Under the pieces are notes generated by a model, which worked only from the letters and a program-made list of their open reading frames with translations, ran no database searches and had not been told where the DNA came from. Shown here piece after piece: positions 25,643 to 34,614 of a DNA stretch of 43,771 nt. The position numbers were made by a program, and so were the translations under genes. This DNA is from Pseudonocardia acidicola (GTDB lineage: Bacteria > Actinomycetota > Actinomycetes > Mycobacteriales > Pseudonocardiaceae), in contig NZ_JAAXLA010000058.1 of NCBI RefSeq assembly GCF_012911935.1, positions 1 through 43,771 of the forward strand, written 5' to 3'. The stretch's first letter is position 1; every line of letters starts with the position of its first letter.

Positions 25643-26530
25643 GTGAGCTACCCCGCCGGACCGCCCCAGCCACCGCATCCGGGCGGGTCACCGCCCGGGG
25701 CGGGACCTGTTGGATGCGTCCGGCACCCGGACCGGCCGACCGGACTCCGCTGCACGCGCTGCGACCGGCCGGCCTGTCCGGAATGTCTGCGCGAGGCCTC
25801 CGTGGGCTACCAGTGCGTGGACTGCGTGGCCGAGGGCAACCGCAGCGTCCGTCGCGGGACGACAATGGCCGGGGCCGAAGTGGCCGTCCGCCCGATCGCC
25901 GTGCCTGCGCTCATCGCGCTGAACGCAGTCGTGTTCGTGCTGACCGTGGCGCAGGCCGGCAGCCTCAACGCGAATGCCGCTGCACCGCTGTTCCAACAGT
26001 GGTCGCTGATTCCCGGCCTGGCCGCCAACGGCCAGTGGTGGCGGGTGCTCACCTCCGGCTTCCTGCACTACGGCCCGCTGCATCTGCTGTTCAACATGAT
26101 GGCCCTGTGGCTCATCGGCAAGGACCTCGAGATGGTCCTCGGCCGGGCCCGCTTCCTGGCCGTCTACGTTGTCGCGCTGCTCGGCGGCTCCGCCGCCGTG
26201 ATGGTGTTCTACCCACCGAACGCCCAGGTCGCCGGCGCCTCCGGTGCGGTCTTCGGGCTGATGGGCGGGCTCGCCGTCGTCCTGCGCCGGCTCCGGGCGC
26301 CCATGGGCCAGGTCATCGGGCTGATCGCGGTCAACATCGTGCTCAGCGTCGTGCTGCCCGGGGTGTCGCTGATCGGCCACCTCGGAGGGCTGGTGATCGG
26401 ATCGGCCGCCACGGCGGCGCTGGTCTACGCACCCGCCCGCAACCGGCTCGGCTATCAGGTCGGAGCACTCGTCGGCTTGACCGTTCTGCTACTCGCAGTG
26501 ATCGTCGGGGCTGCGGGCCTGGTGCTCTGA
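25643..26530 (+). CDS. Rhomboid family intramembrane serine protease
   Basis: A 295-residue membrane protease. The cytoplasmic N-terminus carries a small cysteine-rich, B-box-like zinc-binding module (CVRHPDRPTGLRCTRCDRPACPECL...YQCVDC). The rhomboid core follows: HLLFNMMALWLIGKDLE, the nucleophile serine in GASGAVFG, and the catalytic histidine in GHLGGLVIG, with six or seven membrane segments. GTG at 25643 gives the family start. It is tightly linked to ppiA. Confidence 0.93.
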   Translation: MSYPAGPPQPPHPGGSPPGAGPVGCVRHPDRPTGLRCTRCDRPACPECLREASVGYQCVDCVAEGNRSVRRGTTMAGAEVAVRPIAVPALIALNAVVFVLTVAQAGSLNANAAAPLFQQWSLIPGLAANGQWWRVLTSGFLHYGPLHLLFNMMALWLIGKDLEMVLGRARFLAVYVVALLGGSAAVMVFYPPNAQVAGASGAVFGLMGGLAVVLRRLRAPMGQVIGLIAVNIVLSVVLPGVSLIGHLGGLVIGSAATAALVYAPARNRLGYQVGALVGLTVLLLAVIVGAAGLVL

Positions 26531-26549
26531 CCCCGCGGCTGCGAGTTCG

Positions 26550-26993
26550 CTATCTCATCCGCCGGGAGTCCAGTTGGCCGGCGACGTCCTCGGGGTCCTC
26601 GCCCAGGTCCAGCCGGCCGAACAGCAGCAGTCGCTCCGCGCCGCCCTCGTCGAGGACGTCCAGTTCGACCAGCGAGGTGTCGCGGCCCAGCCGCCGGGTG
26701 CGCAGCACGCGGATGCCCTCGACCCGCGACCATGGATAACGCCGCGGCCCGAACAGGCCGCGCACCGTCACGCCGCCCGGGTCGGCGGCCAGTCGCGGCC
26801 GGGCCACGGTGCCGAACAGCGCGGCGACGAGCAGGCCCAGTGCGGCCACCCCGGCGACCAGCCGGCCGGTGGCGTCGGCGTGGGCGAGGATGAGCAGTAC
26901 GAGCCACACCGCAGCTCCGGCCGCACCGAGCCAGGCCAGCGCCACGAGTGCGGCCGGCGGGCTCCAGCGCTGCTCCTCCACGCCGTCACTCAC
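26550..26993 (-). CDS. PH-domain-like membrane protein
   Basis: A 147-residue protein. Two N-terminal membrane segments (about 13-35 and 43-62) are followed by a bacterial PH-like domain (ADPGGVTVRGLFGPRRYPWSRVEGIRVL...LLLFGRLDLGEDPEDVAGQL). A homologous gene precedes crgA in mycobacteria. GTG at 26993 is chosen; TTG at 27002 is possible and neither has a strong ribosome site. Two perfect DnaA boxes lie just upstream. Function unknown. Confidence 0.82.
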   Translation of the reverse strand: MSDGVEEQRWSPPAALVALAWLGAAGAAVWLVLLILAHADATGRLVAGVAALGLLVAALFGTVARPRLAADPGGVTVRGLFGPRRYPWSRVEGIRVLRTRRLGRDTSLVELDVLDEGGAERLLLFGRLDLGEDPEDVAGQLDSRRMR

Positions 26994-27007
26994 CGTAGCC
27001 AAAGTGC

Positions 27008-27029
27008 TTGTCCACAGCGGTTATCCACA
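27008..27029 (+). promoter_or_regulatory. Pair of perfect DnaA boxes
   Basis: TTGTCCACA (27008-27016) and TTATCCACA (27021-27029) are both exact consensus sites in the same orientation, 13 bp apart. They lie in the short gap between crgA and the PH-domain gene, directly upstream of the latter's start. Confidence 0.8.
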
Positions 27030-27063
27030 TGGGGATGACTTACATCACTGTCGTTACGTCAGC

Positions 27064-27327
27064 TCAGCGCCACCTCATCGTCATGAGCAGGCCGATCACG
27101 ATCAGTGCGAATCCGATCAGGAAGTTCCAGGCTCCGAGAGCGACCATGAAGCCGATGGACTGCCCCGCGAGGTAGTTCACGACCAGCCAGGCCAGCCCGA
27201 CCAGCATCAGGCCGAGCATCACCACGACGTAGACCGGGTGTGTCGGGCCGGCGGCGCGCGCGGCGGCCTTCTGGACGGTGGGCGGCGGGGTGTACGCGAC
27301 CTTCTTGCGGACCTTGGACTTGGGCAT
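27064..27327 (-). CDS. crgA: CrgA cell division protein
   Basis: An 87-residue membrane protein that binds FtsZ and divisome components and helps place septal synthesis. The start MPKSKVRKKVAYTPPP is diagnostic. Two membrane segments (about 33-55 and 65-83) are linked by LAGQSIGFMVALGAWN, and it ends TMRWR. The ATG at 27327 has GAGGT upstream. The frame is open to 27354 without CrgA-like content. Confidence 0.96.
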   Translation of the reverse strand: MPKSKVRKKVAYTPPPTVQKAAARAAGPTHPVYVVVMLGLMLVGLAWLVVNYLAGQSIGFMVALGAWNFLIGFALIVIGLLMTMRWR

Positions 27328-27430
27328 CGGGACCTCGCGTGACGGTGTGCTCACCGGGGCGTCTCACCCGGCGTCTGCAACCACCGTAACGTGATCGGGC
27401 CGCCGCTGGTCAGCGGCCGTCCATCGGGAC

Positions 27431-28066
27431 TCAGGCGTGCGCGGTGAGCCCGGCGGTCTCCGCGGTCAGCGCGGCGACGACCTGCTCCGCCACCGGGTGC
27501 CCGGCGCCCTCCATCCAGTTGGCCAGCAGCCGGTGCCCGTCCTGGGTGAGCACGGACTCCGGGTGGAACTGGACACCCTCCACCGGCAGGTCCCGGTGCC
27601 GCACGGCCATGATCAGTCCGGTTTCGGTGCGACCGGTGACCTCGAGCTCGACCGGCAGCGTGTCCGGCCTGATCGACAGTGAGTGGTAGCGGGTCGCGAC
27701 GAACGGATCGGGCAGACCGCGCAGCACCCCGAGGCCCTCGTGATGAACCAGCGAGGTCTTCCCGTGCAGCAGCTCGGGTGCGCGCTCCACCACGCCGCCC
27801 CACGCGACGCCGATCGCCTGATGACCGAGGCAGACGCCGAGCAGCGGCAGGTTCTTGTCGGCGGCGCGGCGGATCACCTCGATGCTGCGCCCGGCCCGCT
27901 CCGGCGTGCCCGGCCCGGGGCTCACCAGCACGCCGTCGACCTCGTCGAGCTCGTCGAACTCGACCTCGTCGTTGCGCCGCACGATGACCTCGGCGCCCAG
28001 CTGGGCCAGGTACTGGACGAGGTTGTAGACGAAGCTGTCGTAGTTGTCGACGACCAGCACGCGCAT
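27431..28066 (-). CDS. Glutamine amidotransferase, anthranilate/aminodeoxychorismate synthase component II
   Basis: A 211-residue class I glutamine amidotransferase that supplies ammonia for chorismate amination to anthranilate or aminodeoxychorismate. It opens RVLVVDNYDSFVYNLVQYL. The catalytic cysteine is in LLGVCLGHQAIG, and the His-Glu pair is in VEGVQFHPESVLT. Annotated trpG or pabA in relatives at this place next to pknB; the sequence does not distinguish the two. The ATG at 28066 is one base past the pknB stop, so it is translationally coupled to the kinase cluster. No synthase large subunit is nearby. Confidence 0.94.
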   Translation of the reverse strand: MRVLVVDNYDSFVYNLVQYLAQLGAEVIVRRNDEVEFDELDEVDGVLVSPGPGTPERAGRSIEVIRRAADKNLPLLGVCLGHQAIGVAWGGVVERAPELLHGKTSLVHHEGLGVLRGLPDPFVATRYHSLSIRPDTLPVELEVTGRTETGLIMAVRHRDLPVEGVQFHPESVLTQDGHRLLANWMEGAGHPVAEQVVAALTAETAGLTAHA

Positions 28067-28067
28067 C

Positions 28068-30071
28068 TCAGTTGCCCCCGCCCGTCCCGTTGCCATTTCC
28101 GGTCCCTGTGCCGTTCCCGTTCCCGGTCCCGGTGCCGTTGCCGAAGAGGCCGCCCGGGAACTGTCCGATCGTCAGCACGACGGGCTTGTTCGGGTCGGCC
28201 TGCGAGCCCCCCGCCGGCGACTGCGCGATGACCCGGCCGTCTTGGGTACGGTCGGTGACCTGCTGGCCCTGCAGCGTGGATTGGAAGCCCGCGTCGGAGA
28301 GCTCCTGCATGGCGTCCCGAGCCTGCATCCCGACGACGTTGGGCACCGTCTGCTGATTGGGGCTGCTGCCCTTCGACACCTGCAGGGTGACCGTGCTGTT
28401 CTTCGGCACGCGCTGGCCCGCCGCGGGGTTCGTACCCACCACCTGGCCGGCGTCGCTGTTGCTGTCGACCTGCTGGACCTGCACCTGGAAGCCCGCATTC
28501 GACAACGTCTGCTGTGCGGTGTTCTGGTCCTGACCGGTGACGTCGGGGACCGCGACCGTGGTCGGGGCCTTGCCGATCACCACGGCGACCGCGCTGCCAC
28601 CCGGGGCGTTCTCACCGGCGGCCGGGTTCGACGAAATGATCTTCCCGACCATGGTGGGGTCGGAGGTCTCCTGCTCCGTCTGATCGCCGAGGGTCAACCC
28701 CCGGCTCTGGAGCTGCTGCTCGGCATCGGTGACCGTGCGTCCGACGAGCGGGGGGACGGCGGCCTGGGCGGGGCCCTGGCCGTAGAACAGCGTGACCCGG
28801 CTGCGCTCGGCGATCTGGGTGTTGCCGCTCGGCTCGGTGCGGACGATCTTCCCGATGTCCTCGACCTTGGACTCCGTCGGCTGCAGGTCCGCCAGCAGGT
28901 TCGCCGCCACGACCTGAGCGCGTGCGGCCTCCTTCTGCTGGCCGACCACATCGGGCACGGTGACCTGCTTGGGCTGGGCCGGCCCGCCGAACACCTGGTA
29001 GCCGACGAACGCGATCAACCCGAGCACGGCCAGCAGCCCCACCGCGATGCCGACCTTGCGGCCGGTCCGCCGTGGCGGCTCGTCCTCCCACACCGGAACC
29101 GCGTCCGGCGGCAGCGTGTGGCGCCCCCCACCGCCGCCGGCGGCAGCGCTGATCCGCCGGGTCGCGCCGGTGGGGGTGGCGGCGAGCAGCGCGGTGCGCT
29201 CGTCCTCGCTCATCACCGTCGGTGCGAGTGGGGCCTGCCCGGAGCGGACGCGAACCAGGTCGGTGCGCATCTCGGCGGCGGACTGGTAGCGGTTGGCCGG
29301 GTTCTTGCTCAGTGCCTTGAGGACCACGGCGTCGAGCGCCGCGGGTACCGACGGATTCACCTCGGACGGGCGCTTCGGGTCCTCACGGACGTGCTGGTAG
29401 GCGACCGCCACCGGAGTGTCGCCGGTGAACGGGGGCTCGCCGGTGAGCAGTTCGAAGAGCACACAGCCGGCTGCGTAGACATCGCTGCGGGCGTCGACGG
29501 CCTCACCGCGGGCCTGTTCGGGCGAGAGGTACTGGGCGGTGCCGATGACCGCCGCGGTCTGGGTGACGTTCTGGCCCTCACCCAGGGCGCGGGCGATGCC
29601 GAAGTCCATGACCTTCACCGCGCCACCGCGGTTGATCATGATGTTGGCCGGCTTCACGTCACGGTGGATGATGCTGTGTCGGTGGCTGAAGTCGAGGGCG
29701 GCGCAGACGTCGGCCATCACCGCGATGACCTTCTGCTGGGTCAGCGGGCCCTGCGTCTTGACGATCTCGCGCAGCGTCTGCCCGTCGACGAACTCCATGA
29801 CGATGTAGGGCAGCGGGCCGAACTCGGTGCCCACCTCGCCGGTGTCGTAGACCGCGACGATGGCCGGGTGGTTCAGCGCCGCAGCGTTCTGCGCCTCGCG
29901 GCGGAAACGCAGTTGAAACTGCGGGTCGCGGGCGAGGTCGGCGCGCAGCACCTTGATGGCGACGTCGCGACCCAGCCGCGTGTCGCGCCCCTTGTGGACC
30001 TCGGACATGCCGCCATAACCGAGCGTGTCGCCCAGCTCATAGCGCTCGGACAGCAGTCGGGGGGTCGTCAT
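28068..30071 (-). CDS. pknB: PknB Ser/Thr protein kinase with PASTA domains
   Basis: A 667-residue receptor kinase controlling cell wall growth and division. Kinase domain at 1-275: glycine loop LGYGGMSEV, catalytic Lys40, HRDVKPAN with Asp138, DFG with Asp156. The activation loop TQTAAVIGT has the two threonines equivalent to the mycobacterial autophosphorylation sites. A juxtamembrane linker and one membrane segment (about 345-368) lead to four extracellular PASTA repeats to about 645, expected to sense muropeptides or lipid II. The last 25 residues are a Gly/Asn/Thr repeat tail. It follows pknA by 108 bp. Confidence 0.97.
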   Translation of the reverse strand: MTTPRLLSERYELGDTLGYGGMSEVHKGRDTRLGRDVAIKVLRADLARDPQFQLRFRREAQNAAALNHPAIVAVYDTGEVGTEFGPLPYIVMEFVDGQTLREIVKTQGPLTQQKVIAVMADVCAALDFSHRHSIIHRDVKPANIMINRGGAVKVMDFGIARALGEGQNVTQTAAVIGTAQYLSPEQARGEAVDARSDVYAAGCVLFELLTGEPPFTGDTPVAVAYQHVREDPKRPSEVNPSVPAALDAVVLKALSKNPANRYQSAAEMRTDLVRVRSGQAPLAPTVMSEDERTALLAATPTGATRRISAAAGGGGGRHTLPPDAVPVWEDEPPRRTGRKVGIAVGLLAVLGLIAFVGYQVFGGPAQPKQVTVPDVVGQQKEAARAQVVAANLLADLQPTESKVEDIGKIVRTEPSGNTQIAERSRVTLFYGQGPAQAAVPPLVGRTVTDAEQQLQSRGLTLGDQTEQETSDPTMVGKIISSNPAAGENAPGGSAVAVVIGKAPTTVAVPDVTGQDQNTAQQTLSNAGFQVQVQQVDSNSDAGQVVGTNPAAGQRVPKNSTVTLQVSKGSSPNQQTVPNVVGMQARDAMQELSDAGFQSTLQGQQVTDRTQDGRVIAQSPAGGSQADPNKPVVLTIGQFPGGLFGNGTGTGNGNGTGTGNGNGTGGGN

Positions 30072-30179
30072 CAGTTCCGATTCCTGGGGGGTTTCATGGG
30101 TCGAGTCATCATGCCGGGTCGCACCGCCCGTTGGAGTGTCGCTCTGATGGGGTAGCGCCGGAGGGCGGGTTGTACGGGC

Positions 30180-31664
30180 TCACCGGACCCTCTCTGTGAC
30201 GATCCTCGCTTCGAACAGCTCACCGGCCGCCGGACCGGCCAGGCCTGCCTCTTGGCCCGTCACGGTACCGCCGAGTGCCCCGGCCGGTGCCGGGTTCGAT
30301 GGTGTGGGCTCCGACTCGAACAGCCCCGGGAGGATGAACACAGCCAACGCGATCGCCGCCAGGGTGAGCACGAGGAACAGTACAAGGAGTAGCGATCCGC
30401 TCGGGCCGGACGACGGGTCCAGCCGCAGCGGCTCGGTCGGCGGCGCCGGGACCGCGCGTACGGGTTCGGGCGTCGACGCGTCGGCGAGCGGTGCGGGAGA
30501 AGCGGCGGGCGCAGGTGTCAGGACCGGGTCGGCCGGGGGCGGGGTACCGGTGGGGTCGGAGTCCGACTCCGAGGCCGGCTCCGTGTGGGGTGCCGGAGTG
30601 GGGACCGGCGTGCGGGCGGGTGTCCGCGGCGTGGACTGCGCACTCTTCTCACCCTTGACCGCGCGCTCGGCCCGCCTGCTCACCTTCTGCCCGCGGCGCT
30701 CGGCCTTCTGGCTCCGGAGGCGCTCGACACGTTCCTGGATGACCGATGTCACGCCTCCGGGCGCCGCGTCGGCATCGGCCGTGATCACCGGTTCGGCGGC
30801 GGGCATGCGCGAGGGCCGCGGCAGCGGCTCACCGCGCCGGACGGCGGCTACCGCGGCCGCGAACTCGCCGCCGTCGGCGTAGCGGTGATCGGGGTTCTTG
30901 ACGAGCACCGCGTCGATCAACTCCCGGGCCGCGTCCGGGACGTGCTCGGGCAGCGGCGGCGGTTCCTCGCGGACCTGCATCATCGCCACCGCGACCGCGT
31001 TGTCGGCCCGGAAGGGCCGGTGCCCGGCGAGGCACTCGTAGCCGACGATGCCGAGGGAGTAGACGTCGCCGGCCGGGCCGGCCTCGCCGCCGCTGGCCTG
31101 CTCCGGGGCGATGTAGTGGGCCGTGCCCATGACCATCCCCGACCGGGTGACCGGCACCGCGTCGGCCGCCTTGGCGATACCGAAGTCGGTCAGCTTCACC
31201 ACGCCGTCGGTGCGGATGAGGATGTTGCCGGGTTTCACGTCCCGGTGCACGAAGCCCCGGGCGTGCGCGGCCTGCAGCGCCCGCGCGGCCTGTTCGATGA
31301 TCTCCAGTGTCTCGTCGGCGTCGATCGGCCCCCGGCTGATCTTCGAGGACAGCGGCTCACCGCGGACCAGTTCCATGACCAGGTAGGCGGTACGGCCACC
31401 GCCGACCGGGCCGTCGTCCTCGCCGTAGTCGTGCACCAGCGCGATCCCGCTGTGGTCGAGGGAGGCGACGGTGCGCGCCTCGATCCGGAACCGGTGCAGG
31501 AACTCGGGGTCGTCGGAGAGCTCAGGGCGCAACACCTTGACGGCCACGCTGCGGCCGAGGCGGGTGTCGGAGGCCTCCCAGACCTCGCCCATCCCGCCGA
31601 CGGCGATCCGCCGGTCCAGCTGATACCGGTCGGCGATGCGCTGGCCTTCGGCGAGCACGGTCAC
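30180..31664 (-). CDS. pknA: PknA Ser/Thr protein kinase
   Basis: A 494-residue membrane kinase partner of PknB. Kinase domain at about 14-285, with the glycine loop AVGGMGEV, catalytic Lys43, HRDVKPGN with Asp142, DFG with Asp160 and GTAHYIAPEQ. A basic stretch (RSQKAERRGQKVSRRAER) and a Pro/Thr/Ala-rich linker of about 100 residues precede one membrane segment (SGSLLLVLFLVLTLAAIALA) and a short outer tail. GTG at 31664 is chosen because GGAGG lies seven bases upstream. The open frame above it belongs to another phase of pbpA. Confidence 0.95.
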   Translation of the reverse strand: MTVLAEGQRIADRYQLDRRIAVGGMGEVWEASDTRLGRSVAVKVLRPELSDDPEFLHRFRIEARTVASLDHSGIALVHDYGEDDGPVGGGRTAYLVMELVRGEPLSSKISRGPIDADETLEIIEQAARALQAAHARGFVHRDVKPGNILIRTDGVVKLTDFGIAKAADAVPVTRSGMVMGTAHYIAPEQASGGEAGPAGDVYSLGIVGYECLAGHRPFRADNAVAVAMMQVREEPPPLPEHVPDAARELIDAVLVKNPDHRYADGGEFAAAVAAVRRGEPLPRPSRMPAAEPVITADADAAPGGVTSVIQERVERLRSQKAERRGQKVSRRAERAVKGEKSAQSTPRTPARTPVPTPAPHTEPASESDSDPTGTPPPADPVLTPAPAASPAPLADASTPEPVRAVPAPPTEPLRLDPSSGPSGSLLLVLFLVLTLAAIALAVFILPGLFESEPTPSNPAPAGALGGTVTGQEAGLAGPAAGELFEARIVTERVR

Positions 31665-31699
31665 GATGCCGCCTCCGCGGGAAAGAGGCCCGTCGGCGG

Positions 31700-33169
31700 T
31701 CACCGGCCGCCCCGCAGTGCCTCGGCGATGACCGCCCGTCCGATCGGAGCCGCGACCGAGCCGCCGGTGGCCTCCAGGGCGCGGTCCCCGCCGTTCTCGA
31801 CCAGCACCGCCACCGCGACCACCGGGTTGACCGCCGGCGCGAACGCCACGTACCAGGCGTGCGGCGGGGTGTTCTTCGGGTCGCTGCCGTGCTCGGCGGT
31901 CCCGGTCTTCGACGCGATCTGGACGCCGGTGATCTTGCCGCCGCCCTGGGTCCGGTTCTCCGAGCCGATCATCAGGTCGGTCAGCGTCGCCGCCACGTTC
32001 GCCGGCACGGCCCGGCCCAACCGGTCCACCGCCGTGGTGTCGATGGTGTCGAGCTCCGGGCCCTGGATCTCCTTGATCAGGTGCGGGGCCATCATCTGCC
32101 CGCCGTTCGCGATCGCGGCCACGATCATCGCGTTCTGCAGCGGGGTGAGCCGCACGTCGCGCTGGCCGATGCCGGACTGCTGCAGCGCCGCGGTGTCGGG
32201 GATGTCGCCCAGCGACGACGGGACCACCGGCATGGGCACGGCCAGGGTCGACGAGCCGATGCCGAACGCCTCCGCCTGCTTGCGCAGCGTGTCCTCGCCG
32301 AGGTTGCCGGCCATCTGGGCGAACGCGGTGTTGCAGGACCGGGCGAGCGCCTCGCGCAGGGACGCGGTGGCCCCGGTGCCGCACGGCGTGCCGGCGAAGT
32401 TCTGCAACGTGGTGTTCGTGCCGGTCAGGGTGATGTTCGGAGCCGCGGTCAGCTGGCTGTCCGGCGTGTAGCCGTTCTGCAGCGCCGCCGCGGTGTCGAT
32501 CAGCTTGAACGTCGAGCCCGGCGGATACGTCTCGGAGATCGCCCGGTTGGTCAGCACCGCCGGGTCGGCGTCGTTGTACTCGGTCCAGGCGTTCTTCTGG
32601 GTGGACGAGTGGTGGCTGGCGAGCGGGTTCGGGTCGTACGACGGCGTCGAGGCCATGGCCAGGATCTCACCGGTCTGCGGCCTGATCGCGACGACGGCGC
32701 CGGTGAAACCCTTGTCCGTCATCGCCTGGTATGCCCGCTGCTGCACCGACGGCTTGATCGTCAGCACGACGTTGCCGCCGCTCGGGTCGCGACCGGTGAT
32801 CAGGTCGGAGAGCCGGCGGCCGAACAGCCGGTCGTCACTGCCGTTCAGCACGGCGTCGGCGGATCGTTCGATCCCGCTCGAGCTGTAGATCACCGAGTAG
32901 TAGCCGGTCAGCGACGCGTAGGCGGGGCCGTCGGGGTACTGGCGCCGGAACCGCAGCCGGTCGTTGGTCTCCACGCTGCTGGCCAGCACCTGGCCGTCGG
33001 CGCTGATCTGGCCGCGCTTGCGCGCGTACTCGGCGAGCAGCACGCGCTGGTTGCGCGGGTCGTTGCGATAGTCGCCCGCCTTCACCACCTGCACGTAGGT
33101 CAGGTTGCCGAGCAGCATCAGGATCATCACCATCACGGCGATGGCGATCCGCCGGACCGGAGTGTTCAC
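31700..33169 (-). CDS. pbpA: PbpA class B penicillin-binding protein
   Basis: A 489-residue transpeptidase of the division/elongation machinery. One N-terminal membrane anchor (about 7-27) and a dimerisation region precede the penicillin-binding domain. Active-site motifs are SxxK in PPGSTFKLI, SxN in ARSCNTAFA, and KTG in IASKTGTAEH. The start is GTG at 33169, overlapping the rodA stop in a GTGA junction, so the SEDS glycosyltransferase and its transpeptidase are coupled in translation. pknA follows 35 bp after. Confidence 0.97.
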   Translation of the reverse strand: MNTPVRRIAIAVMVMILMLLGNLTYVQVVKAGDYRNDPRNQRVLLAEYARKRGQISADGQVLASSVETNDRLRFRRQYPDGPAYASLTGYYSVIYSSSGIERSADAVLNGSDDRLFGRRLSDLITGRDPSGGNVVLTIKPSVQQRAYQAMTDKGFTGAVVAIRPQTGEILAMASTPSYDPNPLASHHSSTQKNAWTEYNDADPAVLTNRAISETYPPGSTFKLIDTAAALQNGYTPDSQLTAAPNITLTGTNTTLQNFAGTPCGTGATASLREALARSCNTAFAQMAGNLGEDTLRKQAEAFGIGSSTLAVPMPVVPSSLGDIPDTAALQQSGIGQRDVRLTPLQNAMIVAAIANGGQMMAPHLIKEIQGPELDTIDTTAVDRLGRAVPANVAATLTDLMIGSENRTQGGGKITGVQIASKTGTAEHGSDPKNTPPHAWYVAFAPAVNPVVAVAVLVENGGDRALEATGGSVAAPIGRAVIAEALRGGR

Positions 33170-34614
33170 GGGCGCTGCACCAACTCGGTGTTGGCCTCCG
33201 CGATCGGCGCCTGCGGTTGCGCCGGCCGACGCGGCAGCGGGGCCCGCGCCGCGTTGGAGATCCGCAGCAGCAACGCGATCAGCGCGTAGTTCGCGACCAA
33301 CGAGGAACCGCCGTAGGACAGGAAGGGCATGGTCAGGCCGGTCAGCGGAATCAGCTTCGTCACGCCGCCGATCACCACGAAGATCTGCAGCGCGACGGCG
33401 AACGCCAACCCGGTGGCCAGCAGCTTGCCGAAACTGTCACGCACGGCCAGCGCGCTGCGCAGCCCGCGGGTGACCAACACCAGATAGATCAGGAGCACCG
33501 CGGCCAGCCCGATGAGCCCCAGCTCCTCGCCGAGCGAGGACCAGATGAAGTCGCTCTCGGCGAAGGGCACCAGGTCGGGACGCCCGGCGCCCAGCCCGGT
33601 GCCGCCCACGCCACCGGTGCCGAGCCCGAACAGCGCCTGGCCGATCTGGTACCCCGTGCCGTTGAAGTCGGCGAACGGGTCCAGCCAGATCTGCACCCGG
33701 ACCCGCACGTGGCCGAACAGCTGGTAGGCGATGAGGCCGCCGCCCACGAAGAAGCTCAGCCCGATCAGCAGCCAGGAGATGCGCTCGGTGGCCGCGTAGA
33801 GCAGGACGAGCACGATCCCGAAGAACAGCAGCGAGGTCCCGAGGTCGCGCTCGAGGACGAGCACGCCGACCGAGAACCCCCAGGCCAGCAGCAGCGGGGC
33901 CAGGTCACGGGCCCGCGGCAACTCCATGCCGAGGAACGTGCGGCCGGCGGTGCTGAACAGGGCGCGCTTCTGCACCAGGAACCCGGCGAAGAAGGTGATC
34001 AGCAGGATCTTGGCGAACTCACCGGGCTGGATGGACAGCACACCCAACCGCAGCCAGATCTTCGCCCCGTTGACCTCGGACAGCGACGACGGCAGCAGGC
34101 CCGGCAGGGCGAGCAGGATCAGCCCGGCGAACCCGGCGGTGTAGGTGTAGCGGGACAGCGTGCGGTGGTCGCGGACGAGGAACAGCACCCCGATGAACAG
34201 CGCGAGGCCGATCGTCGTCCAGGCCACCTGGCGGCCGATCAGCTCGGTCGGCGCGGTCGACCCCAGCTGCGCCGCCTTGTCCGCCCCGGCCAGGTCCAAC
34301 CGGTGGATCATCACCAGACCCAGCCCGTTGAGCAGCGCCACCGAGGGCAGGATCAGCGGGTCGGCGTAGGGCGCCCACTTCCGCACCGCGAGGTGGGCCA
34401 CGGTGAACAGACCGAGGTAGGCGGCACCCAGGTAGAGCAGCGACTGGGTGAGCTGCTGCTCCTGGTTGGCCTCCACCAGCACCAGCGCGCTGGTGACGAG
34501 CGTGGCGGCGAAGGCCAGCAGGAGGAGCTCGATCCCTCGTCCGGTCGGCAGCGGCGGAGGTGAGGGCTTGCCCGGCGCCTGCGGCTCGGGGCCGCTCTGG
34601 TCGGGAGCTGCCAT
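33166..34614 (-). CDS. rodA: RodA/FtsW-family SEDS peptidoglycan polymerase
   Basis: A 482-residue integral membrane glycosyltransferase that polymerises lipid II together with PbpA. About ten to twelve membrane segments start after residue 26. SEDS motifs include LRLGVLSIQPGEFAKILLI, VLERDLGTSLLFFGI, FGLGTGGVGGTGLG and IPLTGLTMPFLSYGGSSLVANY. The ATG at 34614 shares its A with the pstP stop (TGATG). The upstream frame has no RodA content. Confidence 0.97.
   Translation of the reverse strand: MAAPDQSGPEPQAPGKPSPPPLPTGRGIELLLLAFAATLVTSALVLVEANQEQQLTQSLLYLGAAYLGLFTVAHLAVRKWAPYADPLILPSVALLNGLGLVMIHRLDLAGADKAAQLGSTAPTELIGRQVAWTTIGLALFIGVLFLVRDHRTLSRYTYTAGFAGLILLALPGLLPSSLSEVNGAKIWLRLGVLSIQPGEFAKILLITFFAGFLVQKRALFSTAGRTFLGMELPRARDLAPLLLAWGFSVGVLVLERDLGTSLLFFGIVLVLLYAATERISWLLIGLSFFVGGGLIAYQLFGHVRVRVQIWLDPFADFNGTGYQIGQALFGLGTGGVGGTGLGAGRPDLVPFAESDFIWSSLGEELGLIGLAAVLLIYLVLVTRGLRSALAVRDSFGKLLATGLAFAVALQIFVVIGGVTKLIPLTGLTMPFLSYGGSSLVANYALIALLLRISNAARAPLPRRPAQPQAPIAEANTELVQRP

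Noticed and set aside
27351..27430. Possible small gene between crgA and the amidotransferase gene, where mycobacteria have an extra gene
   Set aside because: The gap is only about 100 bp and its open frames continue antisense or out of phase through the amidotransferase gene.
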